From: Blautia hominis
GTDB lineage: Bacteria; Bacillota; Clostridia; Lachnospirales; Lachnospiraceae
Assembly: GCA_002270465.1 (NCBI GenBank)
Contig: NQOF01000004.1
Span: 434,001 to 498,000 of the forward strand
Direction of reading: 5' to 3'
Length of the DNA stretch: 64,000 nucleotides
The notes beneath the pieces were generated by a model. The model saw only the letters and a program-made list of their open reading frames with translations, searched no databases and was not told the DNA's origin. Made by a program: the position numbers and the translations under genes. Of this stretch, positions 44,428 to 52,422 are shown piece by piece; within the stretch, counting starts at the first letter, position 1, and every line of letters begins with the position of its first letter.

Positions 44428-44471
44428 CTGCATCGGATAATCCCTTTTGGGATGTCCGGTGCAGTTTTTTT
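44428..44471 (+). terminator. Terminator after the galactokinase-like gene
   Basis: CTGCATCGGA pairs with TCCGGTGCAG, inner TCCC/GGGA, followed by seven T. Confidence 0.88.
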
Positions 44472-44705
44472 GAGGGGTTCATGTGACGGTTCAAGTAGGA
44501 GAACTTGAAGGTTGGTTTACACTGATTTACATAATTTCCCGAACAGGTTACATAACAGAATTTGGGACAAGGGGATGCCGTCGAAGAGGGAAAATTGGAG
44601 AAAACAGTAAGTTTTTTTGGGCTTAATTTTCAGAATATTCTTAATTGTAGAATATGCACAATGCTTGTCGAAAAAACCAACATTTACCACATTCCATCCT
44701 CAAAG

Positions 44706-44794
44706 TTATCCACATATGAAAATCCACAAAACCCCGTAAAAATAAAGTTATCCTCAAAGTTATCCACATTCTCCACAAAAATGTGTGTGGATTA
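44706..44794. other. Cluster of DnaA-box-like sites
   Basis: TTATCCACA occurs exactly at 44706-44714 and 44760-44768. One-base variants lie at 44748-44756 (TTATCCTCA), 44769-44777 (TTCTCCACA) and, reversed, 44786-44794 (TGTGGATTA). A weaker AAATCCACA is at 44720-44728. Six sites in 89 bp, in an AT-rich stretch without a gene. No dnaA or dnaN is near. The short open frame over it (44562-44795) looks fortuitous. Confidence 0.6.
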
Positions 44795-45047
44795 ATGTGA
44801 TTTACATAATAATAGAAAGAACAAAGGTTTTGTACACTTGTGATAAAAAGAAGAATTTTGGGGAAAAGTGGGGAAAAGGGATTGACATTTTTGAAATCTA
44901 TTTTTTGACGGGGTGCGACATAATATGCTAAAATCCGGGGAAAATTGATATTGTTTTCTGATAATTGTTGGTTTCCATAATGTTGTGGGGGAGTGAGATG
45001 GGGGGAGTTATGGGACGGTGACTCACGGACGGTGGCTCACGGACGGT

Positions 45048-45283
45048 GCGCAGGAGGTATCCGTGTGTGGGAAAAGTCAGGGGAGACAGGAGTTTCTAAC
45101 AGGCAGCGGGCCGGAAAATGGGGGCACCGCATGGAACCGCAGCCGAATCTGATGATTCGGCTGCTCAGCCATGCTGAGAATTTGCTTTGGAGAGCAAATT
45201 CTCTCCCCCATTTTCCGGCCCGCTCCCTGTAAGAAACTCCTGCCTCCCCTTCCGATTTTCCCACACACGGATACCTCCTGCAC
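45048..45283 (+). other. Long-armed hairpin element, class II copy C
   Basis: Arms about 45048-45124 and 45203-45283 pair over roughly 75 bp with few mismatches. The core (45125-45202) folds as GCATGG/CCATGC enclosing AGCCGAATC-TGAT-GATTCGGCT, then AGAATTTGCT...AGCAAATTCT. The reverse complement of element D shows the same loops (AACCGCA, TGAT, TGCTCA) with different but still pairing stems. Three 14-bp direct copies of GGACGGTGACTCAC type precede it at 45013-45048. Confidence 0.72.
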
Positions 45284-45398
45284 ACCTGGTTGTGGCAACG
45301 GAATGCTTCTTTTCCTGAACTGTATGTGCCGTTTTCATAGTTCTGCTGGCAGGGGAAATGCTATTTCATAATATAGAAAGAGCGTACTTGCCATTTTA

Positions 45399-45434
45399 TA
45401 GATAGGTAGATAGATAAATAGATAGATAGATAGG
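45399..45434. repeat. GATA-type tetranucleotide repeat
   Basis: Imperfect run of TAGA/GATA units just upstream of the padR promoter. Confidence 0.8.
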
Positions 45435-45453
45435 ACAAGATTATATTTTGTAA

Positions 45454-45507
45454 TTGACAAGAACGGTGTCTTGCAATACAATATAGGTGACTATATTGTA
45501 TTGCAAG
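45454..45507 (+). promoter_or_regulatory. padR promoter with perfect 16-bp inverted repeat operator
   Basis: TTGACA (45454-45459), 17 bp, TACAAT (45477-45482). CTTGCAATACAATATA (45470-45485) and its exact complement (45492-45507) with a 6-bp spacer cover the -10 hexamer. This is a strong candidate for autorepression by PadR. Confidence 0.75.
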
Positions 45508-45523
45508 ATAGGGAGGTGGAGCG

Positions 45524-45895
45524 GTGATTTCTTCGCAGATGCTGAAAGGGACTTTAGAGGGGTGTGTGCTGGCTATTATTGGGAAGAAGGAGACGTATGG
45601 ATATGAGATATCGGAACAGTTGAAGGGATATGGATTTGGGAAGGTAGCGGAGGGGACTATTTATCCGCTTTTGCTCAGGCTGGAGAAGAATGGGTTTATT
45701 GAGGCGGTCTTTCGGGAGTCTGAGGTCGGACCCCGGAGGAAGTATTATTTTATAACCCCGGAGGGGGAAGAAGAATTTGTAAGATTTACGGAGAGTTACC
45801 TGGAATTGACAGGTGCGGTTTCCAGGCTGTTAGATGACATGAAAGGGGATATGATCAATGAGCAGACAGACGAAGCAGCTAATGAAGGAAAATAA
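45524..45895 (+). CDS. PadR-family transcriptional regulator
   Basis: A 123-residue PadR protein with the winged helix-turn-helix KGTLEGCVLAIIGKKETYGY, then ISEQLKGYGFGKVAEGTIYP and the wing EVGPRRKYYFITPEGE. GTG start at 45524 behind GGGAGG. It overlaps the next gene by 38 nt. PadR proteins commonly control a neighbouring membrane protein or exporter; the partner here is the membrane protein that follows. Confidence 0.9.
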   Translation: MISSQMLKGTLEGCVLAIIGKKETYGYEISEQLKGYGFGKVAEGTIYPLLLRLEKNGFIEAVFRESEVGPRRKYYFITPEGEEEFVRFTESYLELTGAVSRLLDDMKGDMINEQTDEAANEGK

Positions 45896-46508
45896 TGATT
45901 TAGCTCTACAGCTTCATGAAGGTGATAACCGTATTCTGACGGATATAGTGGTTTATATCCGCGGTGCAGATATAAGCGCTTACCGGCAGGAACTGGTCAG
46001 GCGTGATATTACACAGATGATCTTAGACGGAGAGCAGCGTGGGGATACTGCTGAGGATATAATAGGCGGTGATTACAAAACCTTCTGCGATAATGTCTTA
46101 AAGGAAGTGCCACGTCTCACCTCCGCAGAAAAATCTATTTCTTTCCTGGGAACCATATGCGCCGCTTCCGCAGTCCTGCTGACAGTGCGGCTGCTATTCG
46201 CTCTCACGGATACACTCAAAGAAAACAACACCTGGCCTGATATTCCCATAACAACAGGAAATATCATAAGCACATTCTTAATTCTGTGTGCAGCTATCTT
46301 AATTTATAACTTCATTACAAAGAACTCCTTTAACTCAAGATTCCTAGGAAGCAAAAAAATTCCCGTACTATGCATCTTAATTTTAGTTATTTGCATATGT
46401 ACAGACCTCTTCCTCAATACAGTGATCCTAACCATCCACGCAGTACCCCTCCTCCTCACAATCGTTGCCCTATACATACTATACAAAATAACAGACATTA
46501 TAAACTAG
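45858..46508 (+). CDS. PadR-associated membrane protein, unknown function
   Basis: A 216-residue protein with a soluble N-terminal 85 residues (helical, DUF1048-like in layout) and four predicted membrane helices in the C-terminal half (SFLGTICAASAVLLTVRLLF, NIISTFLILCAAILIYNFI, VLCILILVICICTDLFLNTV, VPLLLTIVALYILYKI). The stop TAG at 46506-46508 lies at the left edge of an IS630 element. Joining the flanks across the element also gives AAC TAG, so the insertion did not truncate the protein. Confidence 0.7.
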   Translation: MSRQTKQLMKENNDLALQLHEGDNRILTDIVVYIRGADISAYRQELVRRDITQMILDGEQRGDTAEDIIGGDYKTFCDNVLKEVPRLTSAEKSISFLGTICAASAVLLTVRLLFALTDTLKENNTWPDIPITTGNIISTFLILCAAILIYNFITKNSFNSRFLGSKKIPVLCILILVICICTDLFLNTVILTIHAVPLLLTIVALYILYKITDIIN

Positions 46509-47758
46509 TGTAATGTCCGGTTGATATTTATGGTAATATATGGTATACTCAAAAGAAACAGGAGCAATACCATGGCCAGACCTAAAAAGTACTTGATTGA
46601 TCTTAATCAATCTGACATCAACAAGTTACAATCGCTAATCCATAATAAGAAAACATCAAAGTCAATCATTCGACGATGCCAAATTCTTTTGGAGTTAGCT
46701 GTCAATAATCCGAACCACCTAACACAGCAGCAGATCAGTAAAACTTTTGGTGTCAGTAAAGCAACTGTTTCCAATATCGTAAAAGATTATATGCAGCATG
46801 GTTTAGATTATACCATCACTTATCACAGAAATCCGAACTCCAATGCAAAGCGTAAGGTGGATGGGCGTTCAGAGGCTCATATTGTCGAGTTAGCATGTTC
46901 GGCCCCTCCAGAAGGTTTTTCACGCTGGACCGTGAGACTTTTGTCGGATCATGCACGTGTTGTATTAGATACACCGGTTAGTAAATCGACGATTCAGGAG
47001 GTTTAAAAAAAACACAGCTTAGACCTCACCTAAATGAATACTGGTGTATTCCACCAAAAGAAAACGCTGCTTTTGTTGCTTGTATGGAAGATGTCCTGGA
47101 TATCTATGAAATGCCCTATAATCCGGATCTTCCGGTTATATGCATGGACGAAAAACCATATCAGTTACTTGATGATGCGCGGGAACCATTATCGATACAT
47201 CCGGGCGACATCCTCAAAATAGACTCTGAGTACATCCGCAAAGGAACCAGTAGCATATTTGTCTTTACAGAGGTTCTGGCTGGCTGGCGCCATGTAAGCG
47301 CCAGAGAACATCGCACAGCGATTGACTGGGCTGAGGAGATGTGCTATCTTCTGGAAGAATGTTATCCTGACAAAGAAAAGATCATTCTTGTCATGGATAA
47401 CTTGAATACACATGCGCTCAGTTCCTTATATAAAAGATACGCTCCTCAAAAAGCAAGAGCTCTGGCAAAGCGTTTGGAGATTCATTACACACCAAAACAC
47501 GGAAGCTGGCTTAATATAGCAGAGATCGAATTAAACGCAATGACTCGGCAATGTCTGGCTCGGCGGATTGATACGCTTGAACACCTGCAACAACAATTAA
47601 GTATATGGGAGCACCAGCGCAACGAGAATCAAAGAACCGTAACTTGGCAATTTACAGCAGCTGATGCTAGAGTAAAATTAATTTCACTATATCCCCAGCT
47701 TGAATAGTCGGGATAATTATGCCTCAATATTACCATAGTTATCATTCGGACAATACAC
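46508..47758 (+). mobile_element. IS630-family insertion sequence
   Basis: Inverted ends GTGTAATGTCCGGTTGATA (46508) and the complement of TATCATTCGGACAATACAC (to 47758) match at most positions. TA stands on both sides (46506-46507 and 47759-47760), the standard IS630 target duplication. It contains a transposase in two frames. Confidence 0.9.
46572..47707 (+). pseudogene. IS630-family transposase, split by a frameshift
   Basis: Frame 1 (from about 46572, MARPKKYLIDLNQSDINKL) codes the N-terminal helix-turn-helix part, with TFGVSKATVSNIVKDYMQHG, and stops at TAA 47004-47006. The -1 frame then continues without a start codon (LKKTQLRPHLNEYWCIPP) into the DDE domain: CMDEKPYQLL, LVMDNLNTHALSSLY and TPKHGSWLNIAEIE. 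One extra T at GTTTAAAAAAAAC would join them. The A8 run lies after the stop, so classical -1 slippage there cannot work. More likely an inactivating frameshift or a sequencing slip; programmed frameshifting is an alternative. Confidence 0.8.
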
Positions 47759-47760
47759 TA

Positions 47761-48076
47761 GTACTACAGCTTGTCGAAAGTAATTGCATAACCGCTCCGG
47801 CGCTCACCCGCCCGGAAATCAAACTGGCAGCATCGCCTATTTCTCCATCTGCCGTGCTGCTGCACACGATATTGGGCTTTTCGCCCTACAACTAAACACA
47901 TTCACTCAGTCACCGGAGGAACCACACAGCTACATTTCCTACGCCTTTGTTTATGTGCGATAAAGAAATAAAAGAAGTGTAAAAAATTTTGCCGTTCCTA
48001 TTCGGCTTTAGCTATTGCACCGGATAGGGCGGGCTTTATGTGTCGGGCAGTTCTACCTTGCAATATAAGTTAGAAG
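47761..48076. other. Intergenic remnant, no gene seen
   Basis: 316 bp between the IS630 end and the LspA-like gene. Mixed composition, no supported frame. CCGTTCC-TATTCGGC and GCACCGGATAGGGCGGGC resemble debris of a larger mobile region, but I cannot identify it. Confidence 0.4.
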
Positions 48077-48595
48077 TTATAGCTTAAATTTATGATAGCA
48101 AAAAAGGCTATACTCTTTAACCGATATTTCCTTGTTATGTAAAACTCCAATTATAACAAATAAAACTTCTGCAACGGTAAGATAACAATCCTTTAAGTCG
48201 AAAATGAACAAGTCTAGTATCTGTATAAAATCCAAACTTCCGCCCCAAAGCAACTTATCTATCAGACTACATAAACAACCGGCCAATCCACAAACCATAA
48301 TTACTTTTACTGAAAGTTTGGTCTGCTCTCTTTTGGCTTTATATAGCAAATATCCTGTCAGAAAAATAAAAATGGCGATAACATTTAGCAAAACTGTTAC
48401 CAACGGGCTTGAAAAAATATCAATATAATTTCCAGCCCATGATAGTTCAGTATTTAGTTTTGGGTTAAACGTTATAAAATTCTTTATTATATCAAAATCA
48501 TATTGCATAAATGCAAATGAAATAATAGTTTTAGTAATCTGGTCTATTAACAACAAACATAAGACAGGGATAATAAAAATATTAAACTTTTGCAT
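48077..48595 (-). CDS. Signal peptidase II-like membrane protein
   Basis: A 172-residue protein with four helices in the LspA layout. The two catalytic Asp of lipoprotein signal peptidase appear to be kept (SLIDKLLWGGSLDF and FDLKDCYLTVAE), but flanking residues depart from GNxxDR and FNxAD. It may be a diverged or accessory LspA. The gene is AT-rich compared with neighbouring regions, which suggests transfer. AGGAGG precedes the ATG. The main lspA is presumably elsewhere. Confidence 0.7.
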   Translation of the reverse strand: MQKFNIFIIPVLCLLLIDQITKTIISFAFMQYDFDIIKNFITFNPKLNTELSWAGNYIDIFSSPLVTVLLNVIAIFIFLTGYLLYKAKREQTKLSVKVIMVCGLAGCLCSLIDKLLWGGSLDFIQILDLFIFDLKDCYLTVAEVLFVIIGVLHNKEISVKEYSLFCYHKFKL

Positions 48596-48699
48596 AAAAA
48601 CCTCCTGTTCAAATCACGATTTGTTATTTGGTTTCTGATTTTATTTTATCATATCTATATTAACCTTTCTTAGATTATGGGAAAGGGCGGCAGCACTTA

Positions 48700-49224
48700 T
48701 TACATAGACAAGTGCAACAAACGATAAACCTTTAGATTTAATGCTGCTTCGGGTATTTCTTCAAAGAAGTGAAACTCTACGCAGTTCCATTTATCAGGAT
48801 TGTAAATAAGCAATTTGCTTGTATCATTTTCAAAATTAGATAAAAACTTTAATGCTTTCATTTGCTTTGTTTCAGGAATATCATTTTCAATTTCTACAAC
48901 AAATTTTGATGTGATAAAATTCTTTTTTAAGTCGTTTATCATGGTAATTCCAATATTTATATTCTGCCATCCAAATGAATTTAGAATATTGTCAAAAAAT
49001 CCTCCAAAGATGAACTCATTCATTCCCTGTTCATCTTGCCATACATACAATGGCGCATATTCATTTTTACTGTTGCCAAATTCCCCCTTTTCAGAAATTA
49101 GATATGCTTTGAAAAGTAAGCCTTGGAAACCGTCTGTCTTATTTCCGTTATTTTTCACTCTTTCCCGGATAATTCCCATGTCATAACTATCTGGCAATAA
49201 AATTTTATACTGCATTGCTATCAT
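48700..49224 (-). CDS. DUF4865-family protein
   Basis: A 174-residue protein with the DUF4865 pattern as remembered: MQYKILLPDSYDMGIIRERV at the start, FQGLLFKAYLI, APLYVWQDEQGMNEFIFGGF and SFGWQNINIG. Function is unknown. AGGAGG lies nine bases upstream of the ATG at 49224. A MITE inserted just upstream of that site, separating the gene from its former promoter. It is divergent from a LysR gene, a common arrangement for this family. Low GC. Confidence 0.75.
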   Translation of the reverse strand: MIAMQYKILLPDSYDMGIIRERVKNNGNKTDGFQGLLFKAYLISEKGEFGNSKNEYAPLYVWQDEQGMNEFIFGGFFDNILNSFGWQNINIGITMINDLKKNFITSKFVVEIENDIPETKQMKALKFLSNFENDTSKLLIYNPDKWNCVEFHFFEEIPEAALNLKVYRLLHLSM

Positions 49225-49245
49225 GGATAGTGTCCTCCTTTAGCT

Positions 49246-49378
49246 GTAACAGTTCAGACAAGCGGAACCGTTACGCATCCAGCCATTAAAAATCGCTTCG
49301 CGATGGGCTGGATGCCTGCCGGCACTACTTTTTCATACGGTCAGCGCAGTAAATGCGCAGACCTGTCTGAACTGTTAC
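49246..49378 (+). mobile_element. IS66-type MITE between DUF4865 gene and lysR
   Basis: Ends GTAACAGTTCAG and CTGAACTGTTAC are perfect inverted repeats. The 8-bp CTTTAGCT flanks both sides (49238-49245 and 49379-49386). The interior has GCATCCAGCC...GGCTGGATGC and the tail TCAGCGCAGTAAATGCGCAGA. Closely similar to the reverse complement of the 20606 copy. Confidence 0.88.
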
Positions 49379-49495
49379 CTTTAGCTATCTGCTACAGATC
49401 CTTCTTTATGATTTTTATTATACATTTTCACTGACCTGATGTATAATAGTTATTACTGATATTTGATATCATTTCAAATGATAGGTGGTGTTCCT

Positions 49496-50338
49496 ATGGA
49501 AAGTTTAGAACTTAGGATTTTTAGAGAAGTTGCAATAGCAGGTTCTCTTTCCAAAGCTGCTGAAAATATGTGCTATGTACAGTCAAACATTACAGCCCAT
49601 ATTCAAAAACTAGAAAAAGAATTAGGTACTGTTCTATTTGTACGGCACAATAAAGGAATTACATTAACCCGTAATGGGGAAAAATTGCTATCCTATGCAA
49701 ATTCAATATTGGATTTAATTGATAAAGCAAAATATGAATTTCAACAAGATACCCATGGCTTACATATTGGGGCTACACAGACTTTGGCAGCCTACAAACT
49801 TCCTTTATGGCTGTCCCATTATCAAAAGGACTTTCCAGATGTAAATGTATCTGTCCTTACAGAAAATCAAGAGCAGCTTGTAGAACTTGTGTCTCATCAA
49901 GTCGTTGATTGCGCTTTCGTAGAGAAAAAATATGTGTCTGAGCAGATACAATCTATTTTCTCATTTGATGAAGAATTATGCCTGATTGCACCTGTTCAAA
50001 GTGATGAAAAATTGTTAAGAAATAGTCCTATTATCACAAATAAAATACCTACTTGTCCTTATCGCAGAATTTTATTGGAGTGGGCTGCTTCGCAATCCTC
50101 TGAAATGCCGAAAATAATAGAGTTTGATACTATTGAAGCGATTGTTCACTCCGTTTCACTTGGAATGGGAATATCGCTGCTCCCATATTCGACTATCACA
50201 AACAGAGAAGAAATAGCTGTTTTTAAGCCACACAATATGAAAAGTCTAAATATCAATATGGTTATACAAAATGGTCGGCGAACTGAAAATGTTTATAATT
50301 TTCTAAAAATAATCTCTGACTATAACACTTCGGAATAA
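49496..50338 (+). CDS. LysR-family transcriptional regulator
   Basis: A 280-residue LysR protein. The helix-turn-helix is in AGSLSKAAENMCYVQSNITA followed by HIQKLEKELGTVLFVRHNKG. The effector domain follows, with GMGISLLPYS near the end. The start at 49496 follows AGGTGG; an earlier in-frame ATG at 49463 is less well placed. It probably regulates the divergent DUF4865 gene. AT-rich, in the same accessory block. Confidence 0.88.
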   Translation: MESLELRIFREVAIAGSLSKAAENMCYVQSNITAHIQKLEKELGTVLFVRHNKGITLTRNGEKLLSYANSILDLIDKAKYEFQQDTHGLHIGATQTLAAYKLPLWLSHYQKDFPDVNVSVLTENQEQLVELVSHQVVDCAFVEKKYVSEQIQSIFSFDEELCLIAPVQSDEKLLRNSPIITNKIPTCPYRRILLEWAASQSSEMPKIIEFDTIEAIVHSVSLGMGISLLPYSTITNREEIAVFKPHNMKSLNINMVIQNGRRTENVYNFLKIISDYNTSE

Positions 50339-50395
50339 TGAAAGCTGTTAATCAATTATAATGTTCCTTTACCATACATGAGCATTAAACCAACA

Positions 50396-50637
50396 GATAC
50401 AGAGAAGCGGAACCTCAGGCGGAATATTGGAGGGACGTGAATAGAGTTTCTTAATGAAAAACGGCCTCCGGGTGCGTGATGAAATTTGATTTCCGAATCA
50501 AATTTCAAGGATAGTTGAGCAGACTAATCATCAGATTAGTTTGCGGTTCTATCCGGTTCACGTACCCGGAGGCCGTTTTTCATTTAGAAACTCTTCACGT
50601 TCCGACTATTCCGTCTGAGGTTCCGCTTCTCTGTATC
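50396..50637 (-). other. Long-armed hairpin element, class II copy D
   Basis: Arms 50396-50480 and 50555-50637 pair over about 83 bp with scattered mismatches. Read on the minus strand the core is GGATAG-AACCGCA-ACTAATC-TGAT-GATTAGT-CTGCTCAA-CTATCC, then GAAATTTGAT...ATCAAATTTC. It shares loops with element C, while stem bases change on both sides. AGTTTCT(T/A)A occurs in the arms of both C and D about 26 nt from the core. Confidence 0.72.
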
Positions 50638-50751
50638 GTCCGCATAAGCCAGTATTACCGTCAACATTCCAGCATCGTCCGCATAAGCCAGAAAATACTG
50701 TCAGCATTCCAACATCATTCGCATAAGCCAGTATTACCGTCAACATTCCAG
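50637..50751. repeat. 39-40-bp tandem repeat, three units, abutting phoR
   Basis: Units at 50637, 50676 and 50716 (last slightly short) carry CGCATAAGCCAG...CAACATTCCAG. The array starts at the edge of hairpin element D and ends at the phoR stop codon. Confidence 0.85.
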
Positions 50752-52422
50752 TTACTTTATGCTCCCATTCTTCCCCCAAATAAGCCGAAACGTACTCCCC
50801 TCACCAACTACACTATCCAGTTCCACCTGCGCCCCCAAATAAGCCGCCCCATGCTTCACGATGGACAGTCCAAGCCCGGTTCCGCCGATTTCTTTAGAAT
50901 GGCTCTTATCCACTCTGTAAAACCGTTCAAACACCCTGGCCTGATCTGCGATGGGGATTCCGATTCCGGTGTCTGCTACAGATATGCTGACCGTGTTTTT
51001 TCCGTTCAGCACAGTGATCGTCACTTTTCCGTCCGGATGGTTATACTTAATGGCATTGTCGCACAGATTGTACAACACTTCCTCCAAGATCGGCCTCGTT
51101 GTGGCGAGTGATGCATGTTCCCCTTCCAGAAAGAGGGAAACCTGCCTGCGTTTTGCCGGCTCCCGCAGACGTTCCAGGGTCTCTTTAGCCAGCGTATAAA
51201 AGTCTGTTTCCTCCTTTTGATACGGAAGACAGCCCTCATCGAGCTGGGAGATCTTGATGACATCTCCAACTAAAGCGATCAGCCTCTGGGCCTCATCGAA
51301 AATTTTTCCTGCAAATTTATTGATGTCCTCAGGCTTCACAAATCCGTCCTGAATGATTTCCGCAAAACCGGAGATGGAAGTAAGAGGTGTCTTTAATTCG
51401 TGTGACACATTGGCAGTAAATTCACGCCTTAGGTTTTCGCGCTGAATTTTCTCAGTTATGTCAACCAATAAGAGCACTGCGCCTGTGACTTCCTTGTCTC
51501 GCAGCACCGGGTTGGCGATGACCTGGCAGAAATTATCACCGATCTGCAGGTTGGATGAAGTGTGTTTTCCGGACAGGACCGCGTCCACGGTCTGCTGGAA
51601 GGGTTCGCTTCTGTTAAGTGCCAGAACACTGGCATGGGCCTGTGCTTCCGTGGCATCCAGCAGATGCAGGGCACTGGAATTGTAGGAGAGAAGGTCTGTC
51701 TGGGCGTCAATGACTAAGAGGCCCTCACTCATATTTTCAGTGATAATGGAAAACTCCTGCTGCTGTCTCCTGGCATCTGAGAGCTGTCTGCGGATGGTGC
51801 GCTGCTGTTTATTGATCTTGGTGAGCAGCGGGGAAATCTCATCATAGGCCTCTGTGCGCTCAGGTTCGTCCAGATCAAGGCTGTTGATAGGTGAGACGAT
51901 TTTTTTGGAAATCCTGGCAGCAAAGAGAGCGGAGAGGACCACCATCATGAGCAGTACATACAGCATAGGTTGGACCAGCTCTCCGATCAGAGCCGCAACC
52001 GTATACTGGGTGCTGGAAACACGGAGGATTTGTCCGTTTTCCAGTTGTTTGGCATAATAGATAGTTTTTTCCGCAAGGGTGTCGGATTGGCGGGTGGCCT
52101 TTCCGGTTCCTTTTAATTTCGCTGCGATCACTTCCTGGCGGTCAGCGTGGTTTTCCATACCGGAGGCCTCTGCCTTGTTGTCAAAGAGAACGGTACCGTC
52201 CTCAGCGATCAAAGTGACTCTGGCGGATTCCGCGGGAAGTTTTTCCAGAGCAGAGAGGCCCATGTTTTCCACAGAGATAGCCAGATACGCAGTCTCAGAC
52301 TTCAGTTCTTTTTCAATCTGGCTGCCGAAATAGTGATATAGGATGCCCATAATAAAACCCAGCCCAATGACCAGTACCAGGGCGGATACAAGCATTATGG
52401 AGCGGAAGATTCGTTTTGTCAT
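50752..52422 (-). CDS. phoR: Phosphate-regulon sensor histidine kinase
   Basis: A 556-residue kinase. Two membrane helices (about 8-30 and 153-170) enclose an outer domain, followed by a linker, a PAS-like domain (ENMSEGLLVIDAQTDLLSYN) and the HisKA site SHELKTPLTSISGFAEII (His341). The ATPase domain ends with GTGLGLSIVKHGAAYLGA. It senses phosphate status through the Pst system and phosphorylates the response regulator encoded just upstream, overlapping by 4 nt. It is the last gene of the pst-pho run. Confidence 0.93.
   Translation of the reverse strand: MTKRIFRSIMLVSALVLVIGLGFIMGILYHYFGSQIEKELKSETAYLAISVENMGLSALEKLPAESARVTLIAEDGTVLFDNKAEASGMENHADRQEVIAAKLKGTGKATRQSDTLAEKTIYYAKQLENGQILRVSSTQYTVAALIGELVQPMLYVLLMMVVLSALFAARISKKIVSPINSLDLDEPERTEAYDEISPLLTKINKQQRTIRRQLSDARRQQQEFSIITENMSEGLLVIDAQTDLLSYNSSALHLLDATEAQAHASVLALNRSEPFQQTVDAVLSGKHTSSNLQIGDNFCQVIANPVLRDKEVTGAVLLLVDITEKIQRENLRREFTANVSHELKTPLTSISGFAEIIQDGFVKPEDINKFAGKIFDEAQRLIALVGDVIKISQLDEGCLPYQKEETDFYTLAKETLERLREPAKRRQVSLFLEGEHASLATTRPILEEVLYNLCDNAIKYNHPDGKVTITVLNGKNTVSISVADTGIGIPIADQARVFERFYRVDKSHSKEIGGTGLGLSIVKHGAAYLGAQVELDSVVGEGSTFRLIWGKNGSIK

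Noticed and set aside
44562-44795. 77-codon open frame over the DnaA-box cluster
   Set aside because: No ribosome site, low-complexity residues produced by the repeated TTATCCACA sites, and no recognisable protein features.
46506-46508. Truncation of the PadR-associated membrane protein by the IS630 element
   Set aside because: Joining the sequences on either side of the element recreates the same TAG stop, so the length is unchanged.
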